The position numbers and the translations under genes are program-made. Of a stretch of DNA of 35,157 nt, positions 11,301-19,747 are shown piece by piece. The notes under the pieces are model-generated. The model ran no database searches, was not told where the DNA came from, and worked only from the letters and a program-made list of their open reading frames with translations. The stretch covers positions 1 to 35,157 of the IMG/VR virus record IMGVR_UViG_3300042402_005929, one strand, 5' to 3'. The stretch comes from a virus. The number at the start of each line of letters is the position of its first letter. The stretch's first letter is position 1.

Positions 11301-14300
11301 ACAGATCAAGATTTAGTAGCCTATGGACTGATCGGATTCAGACCAAGACAATACATGTCTGCATTAAATCTCAATGACATTAGTCAGGTCAATGTATATC
11401 AACAGTTCCTCAAGGACAAAGGAACCATCAGATCGGTTCAATTAATCGGCAATGCCAAAACCAACAAAGAAGTTGCCGAATACGATCTCTACGAAAATTG
11501 GGCTATTCTTCAGGGCACCTATGGCGCAAATGCCAACAAGAGTTTTGTTGAACTAAGACTCAACGAAGCTGATTTGAACGCAGATCCTGCCACAGTGCAA
11601 ATTGTAAATGTAGGTGAAGTCAGTGAAGCCGATCAACAGATTTTATACACCAACTTTTGGCGTCAAAGCTACAAAATTACCAGTCCCGATGTGTTCCCAA
11701 CAACCACAACATCAATTCAAGATGCTGCGTTGCCCACTGCTGGTTATGTGAGTCTGGACGACGTTGACATCACTGTGTTTTCGTTGGATGCCAGACTTGG
11801 ACTTGCACCCGGTGTGTTGGACACCATTGGTATTGGAACAACCATTTGGTCAGCCAAAGTCAATGCCTACGACTGGGGTGTATTTCGTTGTCAGGGTGTG
11901 CCTGGCAATGTGCAACTAATAACTACCAATCTAAACAGCACCAGTGTGGTGCAATTCAGTCAGAAACACGGCCTGGTCACAGGCAACGTTATCATAATTA
12001 GAAACTTCAATGACGCAGTTGATGGAGTGTATAGAATATTGGCAACTCCAACGGCCAACACAGCAGTAATTCAATTGTCAGTGACCAGAGACATTGTTGG
12101 ACAAGGAGTAGCAGTGGTGCTACGCACCATGCGAGTATCGCAGGCCAGCGATGTAATCAATCTCAGTTATGCCAACGAATTAACAGCAGGTGCTCGAGCC
12201 TGGGTTGACAACAATGGTGCAGGACTGTGGACTGTTTTAGAAAAACAAACACCGTTTACACAAATACAGTCAAAAAATATTCCGCAAGGAACTCCCGTAT
12301 ATCAAAGCCAACTTGGCTACAGTGTTGCTCAGGGCACCAATAATATTATTGCTGTTGCAGGCGCACCTGGATACAGAATTTCTGACAATGCTCCAGCCAT
12401 CGGTGCTGTATATTCATATATCAAAGATGTTGAAAATCAATACGCCGAAAACGCTTTCTTGAATTTGGGAACCACAGGAACGTTGGGATATGGCAATGCT
12501 GTGGACATAGGCAATCAAAGTTGGATTGCTGCAGGTGCCAGCGCATCAAATTCCAACATGGGATATGCTGCTGCAATATTCAGAGCCGAAGACAGTAATG
12601 CATTTGAACAACGTCAATTGCTGGTGGCACCCGACCAAGATTTTGGAACTGGTGAATTTGGATACTCTGTGTCTGTCAGCAAAGACGAACGTTGGATGTT
12701 TGTTGGAGCTCCTGGAAATAACAAAGTTTATGCTTTTGCACGACAAGATGTAGAGCTTCAACAAATTCGTTATACCACAGACGGCATAAACAAAATTTAT
12801 CCCTATAATCAATCTATAGAAATTGATCCAGCACAGCCTGAGCAACTCAGTGTGGTCTACAACAACAAATTGTTGAGCTATCCCACAGATTACACTGTTA
12901 ATGCAACCAGTGTGATATTGGTAAACTTGCCCCCAGAAGGACAGTCAATATTCATACAGAGAAAGCAGGCTCAACTGCTAGATTCTACAACATTCTATGA
13001 AGTTGTTCAAAACAGCACATCGGGGTCTGGTGTAGGGGCTAAGTTTACAGTAACCAACACCCGTGGTCAATATTTTGCTTCAGTGACAACTGCTGGCACA
13101 GGTTATGCAATCGGTAACACTGTTACCATCAACGGCAACTTGTTGGCCAACGACAATTCTTTACCAACCAGTCCCACTGCGCCGGCCAACAACTTGGTTA
13201 TCACAATCACAGATATCGACGGCTCGGGCGGAATTGAAGATTTTACCATCAGCGGAAGTGGTATTTCCAACAACTACATATTCCCGGTTGATCCTTATCT
13301 TTACACTGTTGAAAACATTTGGAATATTTCTGTTTCTGTGGATGGCATTCTGCAACGACCATTTATTGATTACGACTTTCAAAACGACAGTGCTTTTGCC
13401 AACGACATTGTGTTTAACACCATACCAGCAGCTGGTGCAAGCATTGTTGTCAGCGCCAAAACACAATTCGAATACATTGATACATTGGAAGTTGCTGCAC
13501 CCGGAGGAAGATTTGGTTCCAGCATTGCACAAACAGACAATGCTCGAATGATTGTAATTGGTGCCAAGCTTGCTGACTCTGGCACGGGCAGCTACAGCGG
13601 AATGACCTATGCGTTTGATCGAGGCGTGATCAAATATATCATCAGTAGCACCTCACAGAACACATTTACGTTACCAGTTGGATTTGCCGAACCTGTTGCA
13701 GTGACTGTAAACGGTCAATATCTCACAAACTCAGCTGAATTTATTAACGGTCAATTCAGCGTGTCTGGGTCGGTTGTGACTGTTGATGTTTCATTGAATA
13801 TCGGCGACGTTGTAGAAATTGAAAACAACATTTTCACATTGACTCAATCAATAGCAGCTCAAAATCCATTTGATCAAGCAGAATTTGGTGCTACACTGGA
13901 TATCTGTCCAACCAATTGCAGTTTGTATATTGGTTCTCCCAACGACGGATCAGTTCAGACACAGGCTGGTTCAGTTCAGCGCATGATAAACCAGTCAAGA
14001 TTGTTTGGCGTGATCACGTCTCTCAATGCAAACCCTGTTATCACAGCTGGAGACAACATTCGAATCAACAATCAGTTGGTGGCTGTTCCGGCAGTTCCCA
14101 ACAACACTGTGCAGGGACTGAGCAGTGCTATCAATCAATCAGGAATACCCAATGTTGTTTCTTCTGTGGTCAATGGGCTCTTGACAGTTAATATTATTGA
14201 CCTTGCGGCTGCCACTGAGTTTGATAAACTGTCAGTTCTGCCTGGCACAGTGGGATCTGCGTTTGAAGATCTAGGGTTTGATGTGTATGCCTATGCTCAG

Positions 14301-17300
14301 ACCATCACAAGTCCATACCTAACAGAGGGTGCCAAGTTTGGATCTTCTTTGTCAGTATCGTCGGACTCTACAACATTGATTGTTGGTGCACCTGGGGCTG
14401 ATCTTGTTGAACCCACAATAATCGACACCGGCACCACATATTTTGATGATCGAAGCACAACCTTTTCAAACATTGAAAATAATTCGGGTGTGGTATACTC
14501 ATATGACTTCCTACCCAGCGCAGAATCTTCTGTCAGCAATCCAGGCAAGTTTGTGTTTGGTCAACAAATCTATGACAACAGTGTTGCACCACTGGATCAA
14601 TGGGGCAGTTCTGTTAGCTATGTGAGTGGTAGACTGTTGGTTGGATCACCGGGCAGTGACCTTGGCGACAGTGCAGTAAACTTTGGCCGTGTGGCGGTGT
14701 TTGAAAATACAACAAATAGACCAGCTTGGTATCCCATACATGTGCAAGTTCCGGTTGCTGATTCAAGACTGTTTAACAGTGTGTTCATGTATAACCAGCT
14801 ACAGTCTAGCAAAACATACTTCTTTGACTTTATAAACCCCTTGCAGGGCAAAATTTTAGGATCAGCTCGACAAAACATTGATTTTATTGGATCCGACGAT
14901 CCAGCAAGATACAATGCTGGACCAATCAACAACAAAGGAAACTTCTGGGCCAATGACAGAGTTGGTGAAATCTGGTGGGATATCAGCAGTGTGCGTTTTA
15001 TTGATCCATTGCAAAATGATATAACATACATCAGTCGACGATGGGCACAAACTTTCCCTGGAAGTCGCGTAGACATTTATCAGTGGACAGAAAGCTCGGT
15101 CCCCCCGGCACAATACACCGGACCTGGCACTCCCAAAGACACTGTCAGCTACACAGTGAGAGCAGTGCTGAATCAACAAGGCGTTTTTGAAACCAGGTAT
15201 TACTACTGGATAACCGGAATTGATACCATCAACACTGATGCTGGAAAAACTCTCAGCACAGTTGGAATTGCAAGATACATTGAAAACCCCAGAAGCTCAG
15301 GTATTCCTTACATTGCTCCTATTGATGCCAGCACTGTTGCAATCTACAACGGTTTAGAATATCTAAGTGCATCGGACACTGTGATTCATATCGGCTACGA
15401 CCGAGAATTCAACGATGACAACATTCACACCGAATATGAATTGATCGCTCAAGACAAGCCTGACAGTTTCTTGAGTGCAAATTTGTACCGCAAGCTACAA
15501 GACAGTTTCTGCGGAGTAAACACCACAGGTGCTGCTGTTCCTGATGTGTCATTGAGTATTGCTGAACGCTATGGTGTGCAGTATCGTCCTCGACAGAGCA
15601 TGTTCGTCGACAGATTTATTGCGTTGGAAAATTATCTAACCTACGCTAATTCTATTTTGTTGACATTGCCTATATCAGAGAGTCGCACATTTATCTTATT
15701 GAACAGTGCTGAGCCAGAACCCACTGCTGCCAGCGGCGAGTGGAATATGAGATTGGCAAATATACAAGAGCTTGGGTATCAAGATCTCAACGAAGTTCCT
15801 TTGGGATATCGATATTTGGTTGCTACCGACAGCACCAACGATGGTCTTTGGAGCATCTACCAAGTTCTACAGACAACCGAAGTTCTTGGTGGGCAAAGAT
15901 ACACACAGCTATCAAGAGTTCAAAACTATGACACTCGTAAGTATTGGAATTATGTCAATTGGTATGCGGTTGGATACAACAGCAGCATAGTTCCCTTGTT
16001 TGAAGTTTCTAACTATGCTGCATTGGCCACAGTGGAATTTTCAACCCCGGTGGGTGGCAGTGTCAAAGTCACTGCCAATGCTCAGGGCAAATTTGAAATA
16101 TATCAAAGAACTATTTTGGGTTGGGACAGAGTGGGACTAGAAGACGGAACTATTCAGTTCAAAGAAGAGTTGTGGGACTACAGTCTGGGAAGATTTGGAT
16201 TTGACGTTGAAGTATTTGATGCACAGTATTTTGATGCTGAGCCAGTGATTGAAACTAGAAAAATCGTTCAAGCCATCAACGAAGAACTGTTCATTGACGA
16301 TTTGGCAATTTACAGAAACCGTGCATTGATTTTGATGTTCAACTTTATTTTAAGCGAGCTTCAGGCACCAGAATGGTTGATGAAAACCAGCTTGATCGAT
16401 GTGAATCATAAAATTCGTGAACTGCTGCCATTCCAGATTTTCCGTCAGGATAATCAAGACTTTGTGTTGGATTATATTCAAGAAGTCAAACCTTATCACG
16501 TTCAAATTCGAGAATTTAATCTAGCATACAATGGTCAAGATCAATATGGTGGCGATTTGACCGACTTTGATTCTCCGACATATTACAATAGATTGCTGGA
16601 TATTCCTCAATATGTCAACCCTGTATTACTGCCATACGCAAAGAGCTCTGCTGTGGGCACAGGAACTCCTAATAGCATTGCTGACACACCTGCAGATGCA
16701 GAAATTTGGACCCAATGGCCTTGGAGCAACTGGTTTAACAATTATCTACTCAGCGTAGAAGAGGTCAGTATTATTGATGGTGGCGAGGGATACACAGAAC
16801 CACCGATTGTCACAGTTACCGGTGATGCCTTGGTTCCTGCTGTGTTAGCAGCAGTGATCAACAGTGCAGGAAAAGTAGTTGCTATTGATGTAATTGACCC
16901 AGGATCTGGTTATTCAACCACAGCAGTGATTACCATCGAACAAGGCAACGGTGTAGGGGCCAGAGCCTATGCAGTGATGGGCAATTCGCTGGTTCGATCA
17001 ATTCGAACCACAATCAAATACGACAGATTTGAATATAATTCAGATATTGTCGACTGGACTGCGGGAACTCAGTATACGCAAGGAACCCAGGTCAGATACA
17101 ACAACCGAGTGTGGAGTGCAGACAGCACTGTTCAGAGCACAGAGTTTGATCCTGAGCAATGGACATTGGTTCCTGCTTCTACACTCAGTGGTGTAAACAG
17201 AACCATGGGATTCTATACACCCACTGTGAATGAGCCAGGACTACAGTTGCCATTGTTGGTTGATGGTGTAGAGTATCCTGGAGTTCAGGTTGCTGGTGTA

Positions 17301-19571
17301 GGCTTCAACCAAGACACTGGTTTTGATGTTGGAAATTTTGATATCAATCCCTATGACAACATCAGCTTTGGACCCGAAGGACGCCCCACATACGATCCTG
17401 CCATCTTGGATGCAATCTACGAAAGCCCATATCTAGATCCTTTCTTGGGCACAAGACCTACTGATATTAATGTAGACGGTGGTGCATACATAGACACTTA
17501 TTCTAGTTTTGCACCTGAAGAATTGGTTCCTGGATCAGAATTTGATACTTTGGATTTTCGTGTATACACCCGCCCGGGGTCAGATTGGGCAATCAACGGG
17601 CACGGATTTAAGAGTTACAGTCTCGGCGTTGACATAGGAAGTTTGCCTTATGTCTATGACTTCTCAGTATGGTTTGATCAAGTGCCTTATTTGGTAACAG
17701 GTTTGTTGTCAAACCAAACCACTGGCATTGAGCTTGTCGAAGGAGTCAATTACACCACTGACTGGAACGCCAAAACGTTCACAATTACATCGGGCTGCAA
17801 TGTTGGCGACACAGTGATTGGCATTGCCTACGGGGTGGGTGGTGGTAATCAGTTGTATCGACAGAATTATGCCGGTAACCAAATTGTCAACAATCAGATC
17901 ACTGTGCCTGTGCTGTATGCACAGATACAAGAAGTTGATACATGGGTCAATGGTGTGCCTTACACTGGTGTAAGTTATGTTGCCAGTGGTAGCAACACAG
18001 TGGTATCATTCAATGATACATTTACTATCAACGACTATGTGGTTGTTTATGTGCTTGGACCAACCACAATTGATTCTACCCTGGTGAACTACAGCTGGAG
18101 CTCCCCGGTTACTCAAAATATCATTGGCGACGGATCTACCACGCTATTTGAACTCGACAACAGTCTTGAATACACAAATCCTGCCAACTTAATTGTGTTG
18201 GCCAATGGCCGACGTTTAAGAACTGCTGCAGGTGTTGAATACTATGCCGACGGCAGTTCAGCATATCTGCTGCCAGATCGCTTGGGATTCAGTCAAGCCC
18301 TGATTGCCGACAACGAAGTTCTTGTCTATATCAATGACATTCCTCAGATCTTGGGGGTTGATTTCACAGTGGAACCTTACACTGGAGATCATCGACATGT
18401 TGTGTTCGCTTCTATCCCAGCCGACGGCGAAAGAATTCTGATATCTGTGACCACTAATACACAAGCCAAAGTTACCGGAGGTCAATATCTGTTTATAGAT
18501 ACCAGTCAAGGATATGTACCAATTCTGGGAGATGTAATTCAAGTCATCACCTGGAATGATACTCGTCAGCAGAATATTCTTACCAGTGTGTATGTTGGCC
18601 CAGTTTCTTCGGGAACAGTGGTCAGTGAGGGATACGATGACACTGATTTTGATGCTGCTACAGTACCCAACACACCCGGAAGTTTTGATTATACTGTGGG
18701 AATAACAGTTGAAAACAACAATCTATTCTTGACTCGACCAACTTTTACCCCGGACAAATTATGGGTAACACTGAATGGTCAGCGTTTGTTCTACGGAGAG
18801 AATTTTACTATTGTCAACGACGAAATTATACTTTCCATAGGCACACTACAACCTAATGATGTTGTAATCATAACTGAGTTTACCAACAGTGTTGTTCCGG
18901 AAGCCATGGCGTTCCGTATTTTCCAAGACATGAGAGGAGTGCAGGCCACCTACAGAATTACAGAAAACTCTACTACTGTGTTGACACAACAACTTGACAG
19001 TTACGACGACGTGATTTATGTAACCGATGTTTCTAAATTAGACGAACCCGATATTAATAAAAATATTTGGGGAGTTCTGACTGTCAATGGTGAGAGAATC
19101 ATGTATCGTAACAGAGACATTGTCAATAACACAGTGAGCAGTCTACGCCGGGGAACAGCTGGCACAGCAGTTGCGGAGCACTCTCCAGGATCATATGTCT
19201 ATGCTCTGGGCCGCGGAGAAATTTTACCTGCTGAATTTCAAGACTATATCGACAGCAATTATTTCACCGCCAACGGAACAACCGTCAATTTTGAAGCTAC
19301 CAATATTGTGTTTGACGACAGCGACAGCGCATTGGAAACTGAAGCAGTTGAAGTATATGTGGGCGGAACCAGAGTCACAGAAGGCTACACATTGACCAGT
19401 AGTTCGCCAGTTACAGTGTTGTTTAATGTTGCACCAACTGCTGGACTGGGGATTACAATTTTGGTAAGACGTGGTGTTACTTGGTATGCTCCGGGCGCAG
19501 GAACACCCAGCGATGGTGTCGCGCTACAAGATACCGAAACTCAGGCTGCAAGGTTCTTGAGGGGTATGTAA
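5373..19571 (+). CDS. Giant multidomain baseplate/tail structural protein
   Basis: One uninterrupted frame of 4732 aa (14.2 kb) starts 1 nt after gp6-like with a GGAG ribosome site at 5360. It occupies the place gp7 (1032 aa) takes in T4, but I see no firm gp7 similarity. Segments in order: an N-terminal attachment-like block (FLPEIFQTSTNKQFLSATLD, about 9-28); two cupredoxin-like strands beginning RLVRGGTYKF and LVRGNTYVF (about 176-297) with a CxxxQxxM-type end at C281; a Trp-rich core near 1347-1427; W-containing Y-x-x-G motifs near 1911 and 3901 that resemble small carbohydrate-binding modules; seven FG-GAP-like blade motifs near 2312, 2372, 2424, 2711, 2837, 2988 and 3076, suggesting an integrin-type propeller; GxGY repeats near 2577, 3803 and 3844; and a C-terminal array (about 4090-4680) of 'vNGxxL..g.dYt...gd.V.i' beta-sandwich repeats. 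Likely a virion adhesin or baseplate arm. The coding call is certain; the role is inferred. Confidence 0.8.
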   Translation: MARVRTVEFLPEIFQTSTNKQFLSATLDQLVQEPAFTTIQGFVGRRVGPGVNPNDEYIKETTNVRTNYQLEPGVILKKYDTNQVQDAITYPGITDAVGLAGGYTNNSDRLYTSDYYTWDPFIDLDKFANFSQYYWLPAGPDSVNVFSGDIPLTDTFTVTRENGVYTFSEQTGNNPVIRLVRGGTYKFDVAQNAKETVNFRVSSKGISAFVIDYQDNPNLKLVRGNTYVFTLVRNEYKFFIKTEPTLGTTNQYTDGVTNNGAVTGKITFTVPQDAPDVLYYCNDLQRNMVGNIEIVDAVPGTGPRFWIQVDPGVDGKLIATPNISSRDVLGVVNNGEDLGTVTFNVPLTTAQDFYYNLAPITFASGKVDLICNLQFDQLNNVFVDEFFKQFPSGIDGITNLNGRTLVFTETNTDPEGGGWEATTQYDPLIRTAPPSVPVIGGPGSYDSILFDQTTSITDVSVQRSVWQVQYVNTEGGGQYIQLTSVYNIENLQKFNIQFGTTYSSTQWFKNSSSEFEQIPLLSAVKSVLYYQDGTDPEIFGRIELVDQTNQGQLNVNEIIDKKNYISPNGVTFTNGLKVTFVGDIIPETYANNSYYIEGVGTAIKLLPVSEFVTPETYTQSATVPYDSTPYDVGNFDASLNQPLVPDYLTINRASLDSNAWSRSNRWFHIDVINASADYNNTVAVLDNNFRAKRPIIEFRANTHLYNFGTQGKAPVDIIDFNATDALSTINGTIGYSVDGYSFINGSRVIFAADVDPNVRNKIYQVEFIVPDTVSPLIAQPIINLVPASDATVLFNQTVVCLSGALQQGKSFYFDGVTWFAGQQKTQTNQAPLFDVYDTAGISLSDRLKYPSTNFAGSKLFSYAVGTGTDDTVLRFPLKYLSLSNVGDIVFENNLYTDSFVYTKDSVSTTEMISTGYVRQYRTRTDFIKEIGWQPAADKSVVRQQFSFVYDGSPLVLDVPVDTTSVFPAVQLYISGIFIDPTDYTLAVSGDTTTITLNNINRIAGIGSVIEVDALSSKVSKFGFYQVPDNLENNPLNGNSQTFTLGTIRSHYQSIGQNLKNLVGPINGANNIRDLGNVIPYGQNILQQSSPMTLAGYFMRSNEYNIFNALSYNSREYEKFKAQLLDTVTRNDYTNYTIPDMLTAAINDINSGKTEASPFYWSDMLPASSIFSQRTSKITPISTNVFDLSTTYTFTSSNYQGLLVYLNNVLLMINKDYTVSSDGPRLTITVPLAVGDTVIIREYATTYGNYVPNTPTKLGLYPAFRPRIYVDTNYVTPQLMIEGHDGSLTTAFGDFRDELLLEFETRIFNNLKIKSIIPLTAQDVIPGQFRTTDYTLSEINQILSADFLSWIGWNKLNYQEQDYNANNQFTWNYISSGNKITGPNESAMPVGAWRGLYRWFYDTTSPNTTPWEMLGFSIEPSWWQDVYGAAPYTSDNLVLWDDLAAGKVADPAGEYYLPQYARPKLTEIIPNGTEGELLSPFNCVVGFYDASQFQKSWVFGDCGPVEYSWTRSSSYPFAVMRLLALTRPAEFFSLFADRDLYKFDTDYDQYLYNGRYRLDANGIQVYGNGTSKASFIDWIIDYNQQAGINSSDRLAKDLQSLDVRLCYRVGAFTDKQYLKIYTEKSSPNSLNSSLLLPDESYNLLLYKNQPFEQINYTSVIVQVVEGGYTVYGYSITNPYFEILTSKPYGTTKTIFAGGESISVPNQYTDQVVKIPYGYVFTNKSVVLDFLLSYGALLSSRGLLFTDRQNGYDLNWDQMAQEFLYYANQNWEPGSIINLNPSAFSITAFRDQAIIDSIVAQTPENNILDQNRTTVSVRDLVVDRFENIFKISSLTEQTISYLNLKFTSYESLVVLDNVSVFNDLIYDPVTGARQSRVNVTAVINSDWNGQLDAQGFIYNNDATVENWSSNKKYAKGEIVIYKNNYWSAQTIVQPKIEFDYGDWVKSDYTKIQRGLLQNLPNFSNQLANSYSINDANLETDQDLVAYGLIGFRPRQYMSALNLNDISQVNVYQQFLKDKGTIRSVQLIGNAKTNKEVAEYDLYENWAILQGTYGANANKSFVELRLNEADLNADPATVQIVNVGEVSEADQQILYTNFWRQSYKITSPDVFPTTTTSIQDAALPTAGYVSLDDVDITVFSLDARLGLAPGVLDTIGIGTTIWSAKVNAYDWGVFRCQGVPGNVQLITTNLNSTSVVQFSQKHGLVTGNVIIIRNFNDAVDGVYRILATPTANTAVIQLSVTRDIVGQGVAVVLRTMRVSQASDVINLSYANELTAGARAWVDNNGAGLWTVLEKQTPFTQIQSKNIPQGTPVYQSQLGYSVAQGTNNIIAVAGAPGYRISDNAPAIGAVYSYIKDVENQYAENAFLNLGTTGTLGYGNAVDIGNQSWIAAGASASNSNMGYAAAIFRAEDSNAFEQRQLLVAPDQDFGTGEFGYSVSVSKDERWMFVGAPGNNKVYAFARQDVELQQIRYTTDGINKIYPYNQSIEIDPAQPEQLSVVYNNKLLSYPTDYTVNATSVILVNLPPEGQSIFIQRKQAQLLDSTTFYEVVQNSTSGSGVGAKFTVTNTRGQYFASVTTAGTGYAIGNTVTINGNLLANDNSLPTSPTAPANNLVITITDIDGSGGIEDFTISGSGISNNYIFPVDPYLYTVENIWNISVSVDGILQRPFIDYDFQNDSAFANDIVFNTIPAAGASIVVSAKTQFEYIDTLEVAAPGGRFGSSIAQTDNARMIVIGAKLADSGTGSYSGMTYAFDRGVIKYIISSTSQNTFTLPVGFAEPVAVTVNGQYLTNSAEFINGQFSVSGSVVTVDVSLNIGDVVEIENNIFTLTQSIAAQNPFDQAEFGATLDICPTNCSLYIGSPNDGSVQTQAGSVQRMINQSRLFGVITSLNANPVITAGDNIRINNQLVAVPAVPNNTVQGLSSAINQSGIPNVVSSVVNGLLTVNIIDLAAATEFDKLSVLPGTVGSAFEDLGFDVYAYAQTITSPYLTEGAKFGSSLSVSSDSTTLIVGAPGADLVEPTIIDTGTTYFDDRSTTFSNIENNSGVVYSYDFLPSAESSVSNPGKFVFGQQIYDNSVAPLDQWGSSVSYVSGRLLVGSPGSDLGDSAVNFGRVAVFENTTNRPAWYPIHVQVPVADSRLFNSVFMYNQLQSSKTYFFDFINPLQGKILGSARQNIDFIGSDDPARYNAGPINNKGNFWANDRVGEIWWDISSVRFIDPLQNDITYISRRWAQTFPGSRVDIYQWTESSVPPAQYTGPGTPKDTVSYTVRAVLNQQGVFETRYYYWITGIDTINTDAGKTLSTVGIARYIENPRSSGIPYIAPIDASTVAIYNGLEYLSASDTVIHIGYDREFNDDNIHTEYELIAQDKPDSFLSANLYRKLQDSFCGVNTTGAAVPDVSLSIAERYGVQYRPRQSMFVDRFIALENYLTYANSILLTLPISESRTFILLNSAEPEPTAASGEWNMRLANIQELGYQDLNEVPLGYRYLVATDSTNDGLWSIYQVLQTTEVLGGQRYTQLSRVQNYDTRKYWNYVNWYAVGYNSSIVPLFEVSNYAALATVEFSTPVGGSVKVTANAQGKFEIYQRTILGWDRVGLEDGTIQFKEELWDYSLGRFGFDVEVFDAQYFDAEPVIETRKIVQAINEELFIDDLAIYRNRALILMFNFILSELQAPEWLMKTSLIDVNHKIRELLPFQIFRQDNQDFVLDYIQEVKPYHVQIREFNLAYNGQDQYGGDLTDFDSPTYYNRLLDIPQYVNPVLLPYAKSSAVGTGTPNSIADTPADAEIWTQWPWSNWFNNYLLSVEEVSIIDGGEGYTEPPIVTVTGDALVPAVLAAVINSAGKVVAIDVIDPGSGYSTTAVITIEQGNGVGARAYAVMGNSLVRSIRTTIKYDRFEYNSDIVDWTAGTQYTQGTQVRYNNRVWSADSTVQSTEFDPEQWTLVPASTLSGVNRTMGFYTPTVNEPGLQLPLLVDGVEYPGVQVAGVGFNQDTGFDVGNFDINPYDNISFGPEGRPTYDPAILDAIYESPYLDPFLGTRPTDINVDGGAYIDTYSSFAPEELVPGSEFDTLDFRVYTRPGSDWAINGHGFKSYSLGVDIGSLPYVYDFSVWFDQVPYLVTGLLSNQTTGIELVEGVNYTTDWNAKTFTITSGCNVGDTVIGIAYGVGGGNQLYRQNYAGNQIVNNQITVPVLYAQIQEVDTWVNGVPYTGVSYVASGSNTVVSFNDTFTINDYVVVYVLGPTTIDSTLVNYSWSSPVTQNIIGDGSTTLFELDNSLEYTNPANLIVLANGRRLRTAAGVEYYADGSSAYLLPDRLGFSQALIADNEVLVYINDIPQILGVDFTVEPYTGDHRHVVFASIPADGERILISVTTNTQAKVTGGQYLFIDTSQGYVPILGDVIQVITWNDTRQQNILTSVYVGPVSSGTVVSEGYDDTDFDAATVPNTPGSFDYTVGITVENNNLFLTRPTFTPDKLWVTLNGQRLFYGENFTIVNDEIILSIGTLQPNDVVIITEFTNSVVPEAMAFRIFQDMRGVQATYRITENSTTVLTQQLDSYDDVIYVTDVSKLDEPDINKNIWGVLTVNGERIMYRNRDIVNNTVSSLRRGTAGTAVAEHSPGSYVYALGRGEILPAEFQDYIDSNYFTANGTTVNFEATNIVFDDSDSALETEAVEVYVGGTRVTEGYTLTSSSPVTVLFNVAPTAGLGITILVRRGVTWYAPGAGTPSDGVALQDTETQAARFLRGM

Positions 19572-19588
19572 AACAAGGTAAATAAGTC

Positions 19589-19747
19589 ATGAATCAAACC
19601 AACGAGCAAAAGCCAACAACTCAAACACAAACGGGACAAACACAACAGCCCCGTCGCCCCAATGAAACGGGCAGTATCAGTGTTGAAGGATTTGTTCGAA
19701 TTTTTGACCCTAACACCAAAGAGAAATTTGTGGAGAAACGAGCATGA
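19589..19747 (+). CDS. 52-aa small protein sharing a motif with the next gene
   Basis: A short frame starts at ATG 19589 and ends in TGA at 19747, overlapping the next start as ATGA. Residues 1-27 are low-complexity and rich in T, Q, N and P (TTQTQTGQTQQPRRP). Residues 32-50 read VEGFVRIFDPNTKEKFVEK, clearly similar to residues 9-27 of the next protein (IEGFVKIHDPNSGEILVDK): 11 of 18 aligned positions from EGFV onward are identical by my count. An AAGG sequence lies about 10 nt upstream. The similarity and the ATGA coupling suggest a real small protein, either a duplicated N-terminal capsid/baseplate-binding peptide with a disordered linker or the relic of a duplication. No function can be assigned. 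Confidence 0.6.
   Translation: MNQTNEQKPTTQTQTGQTQQPRRPNETGSISVEGFVRIFDPNTKEKFVEKRA

Noticed and set aside
13105-13551. 148-codon + strand frame overlapping the giant gene
   Set aside because: The translation is low-complexity (T, L, P, S) without family features, and the giant gene's frame over the same bases carries FG-GAP and GxGY motifs.
19571-19589. Programmed frameshift joining the giant gene to the 52-aa ORF
   Set aside because: The giant gene ends in a clear TAA with a separate start and an AAGG site downstream; no slippery sequence or continuing homology is seen.
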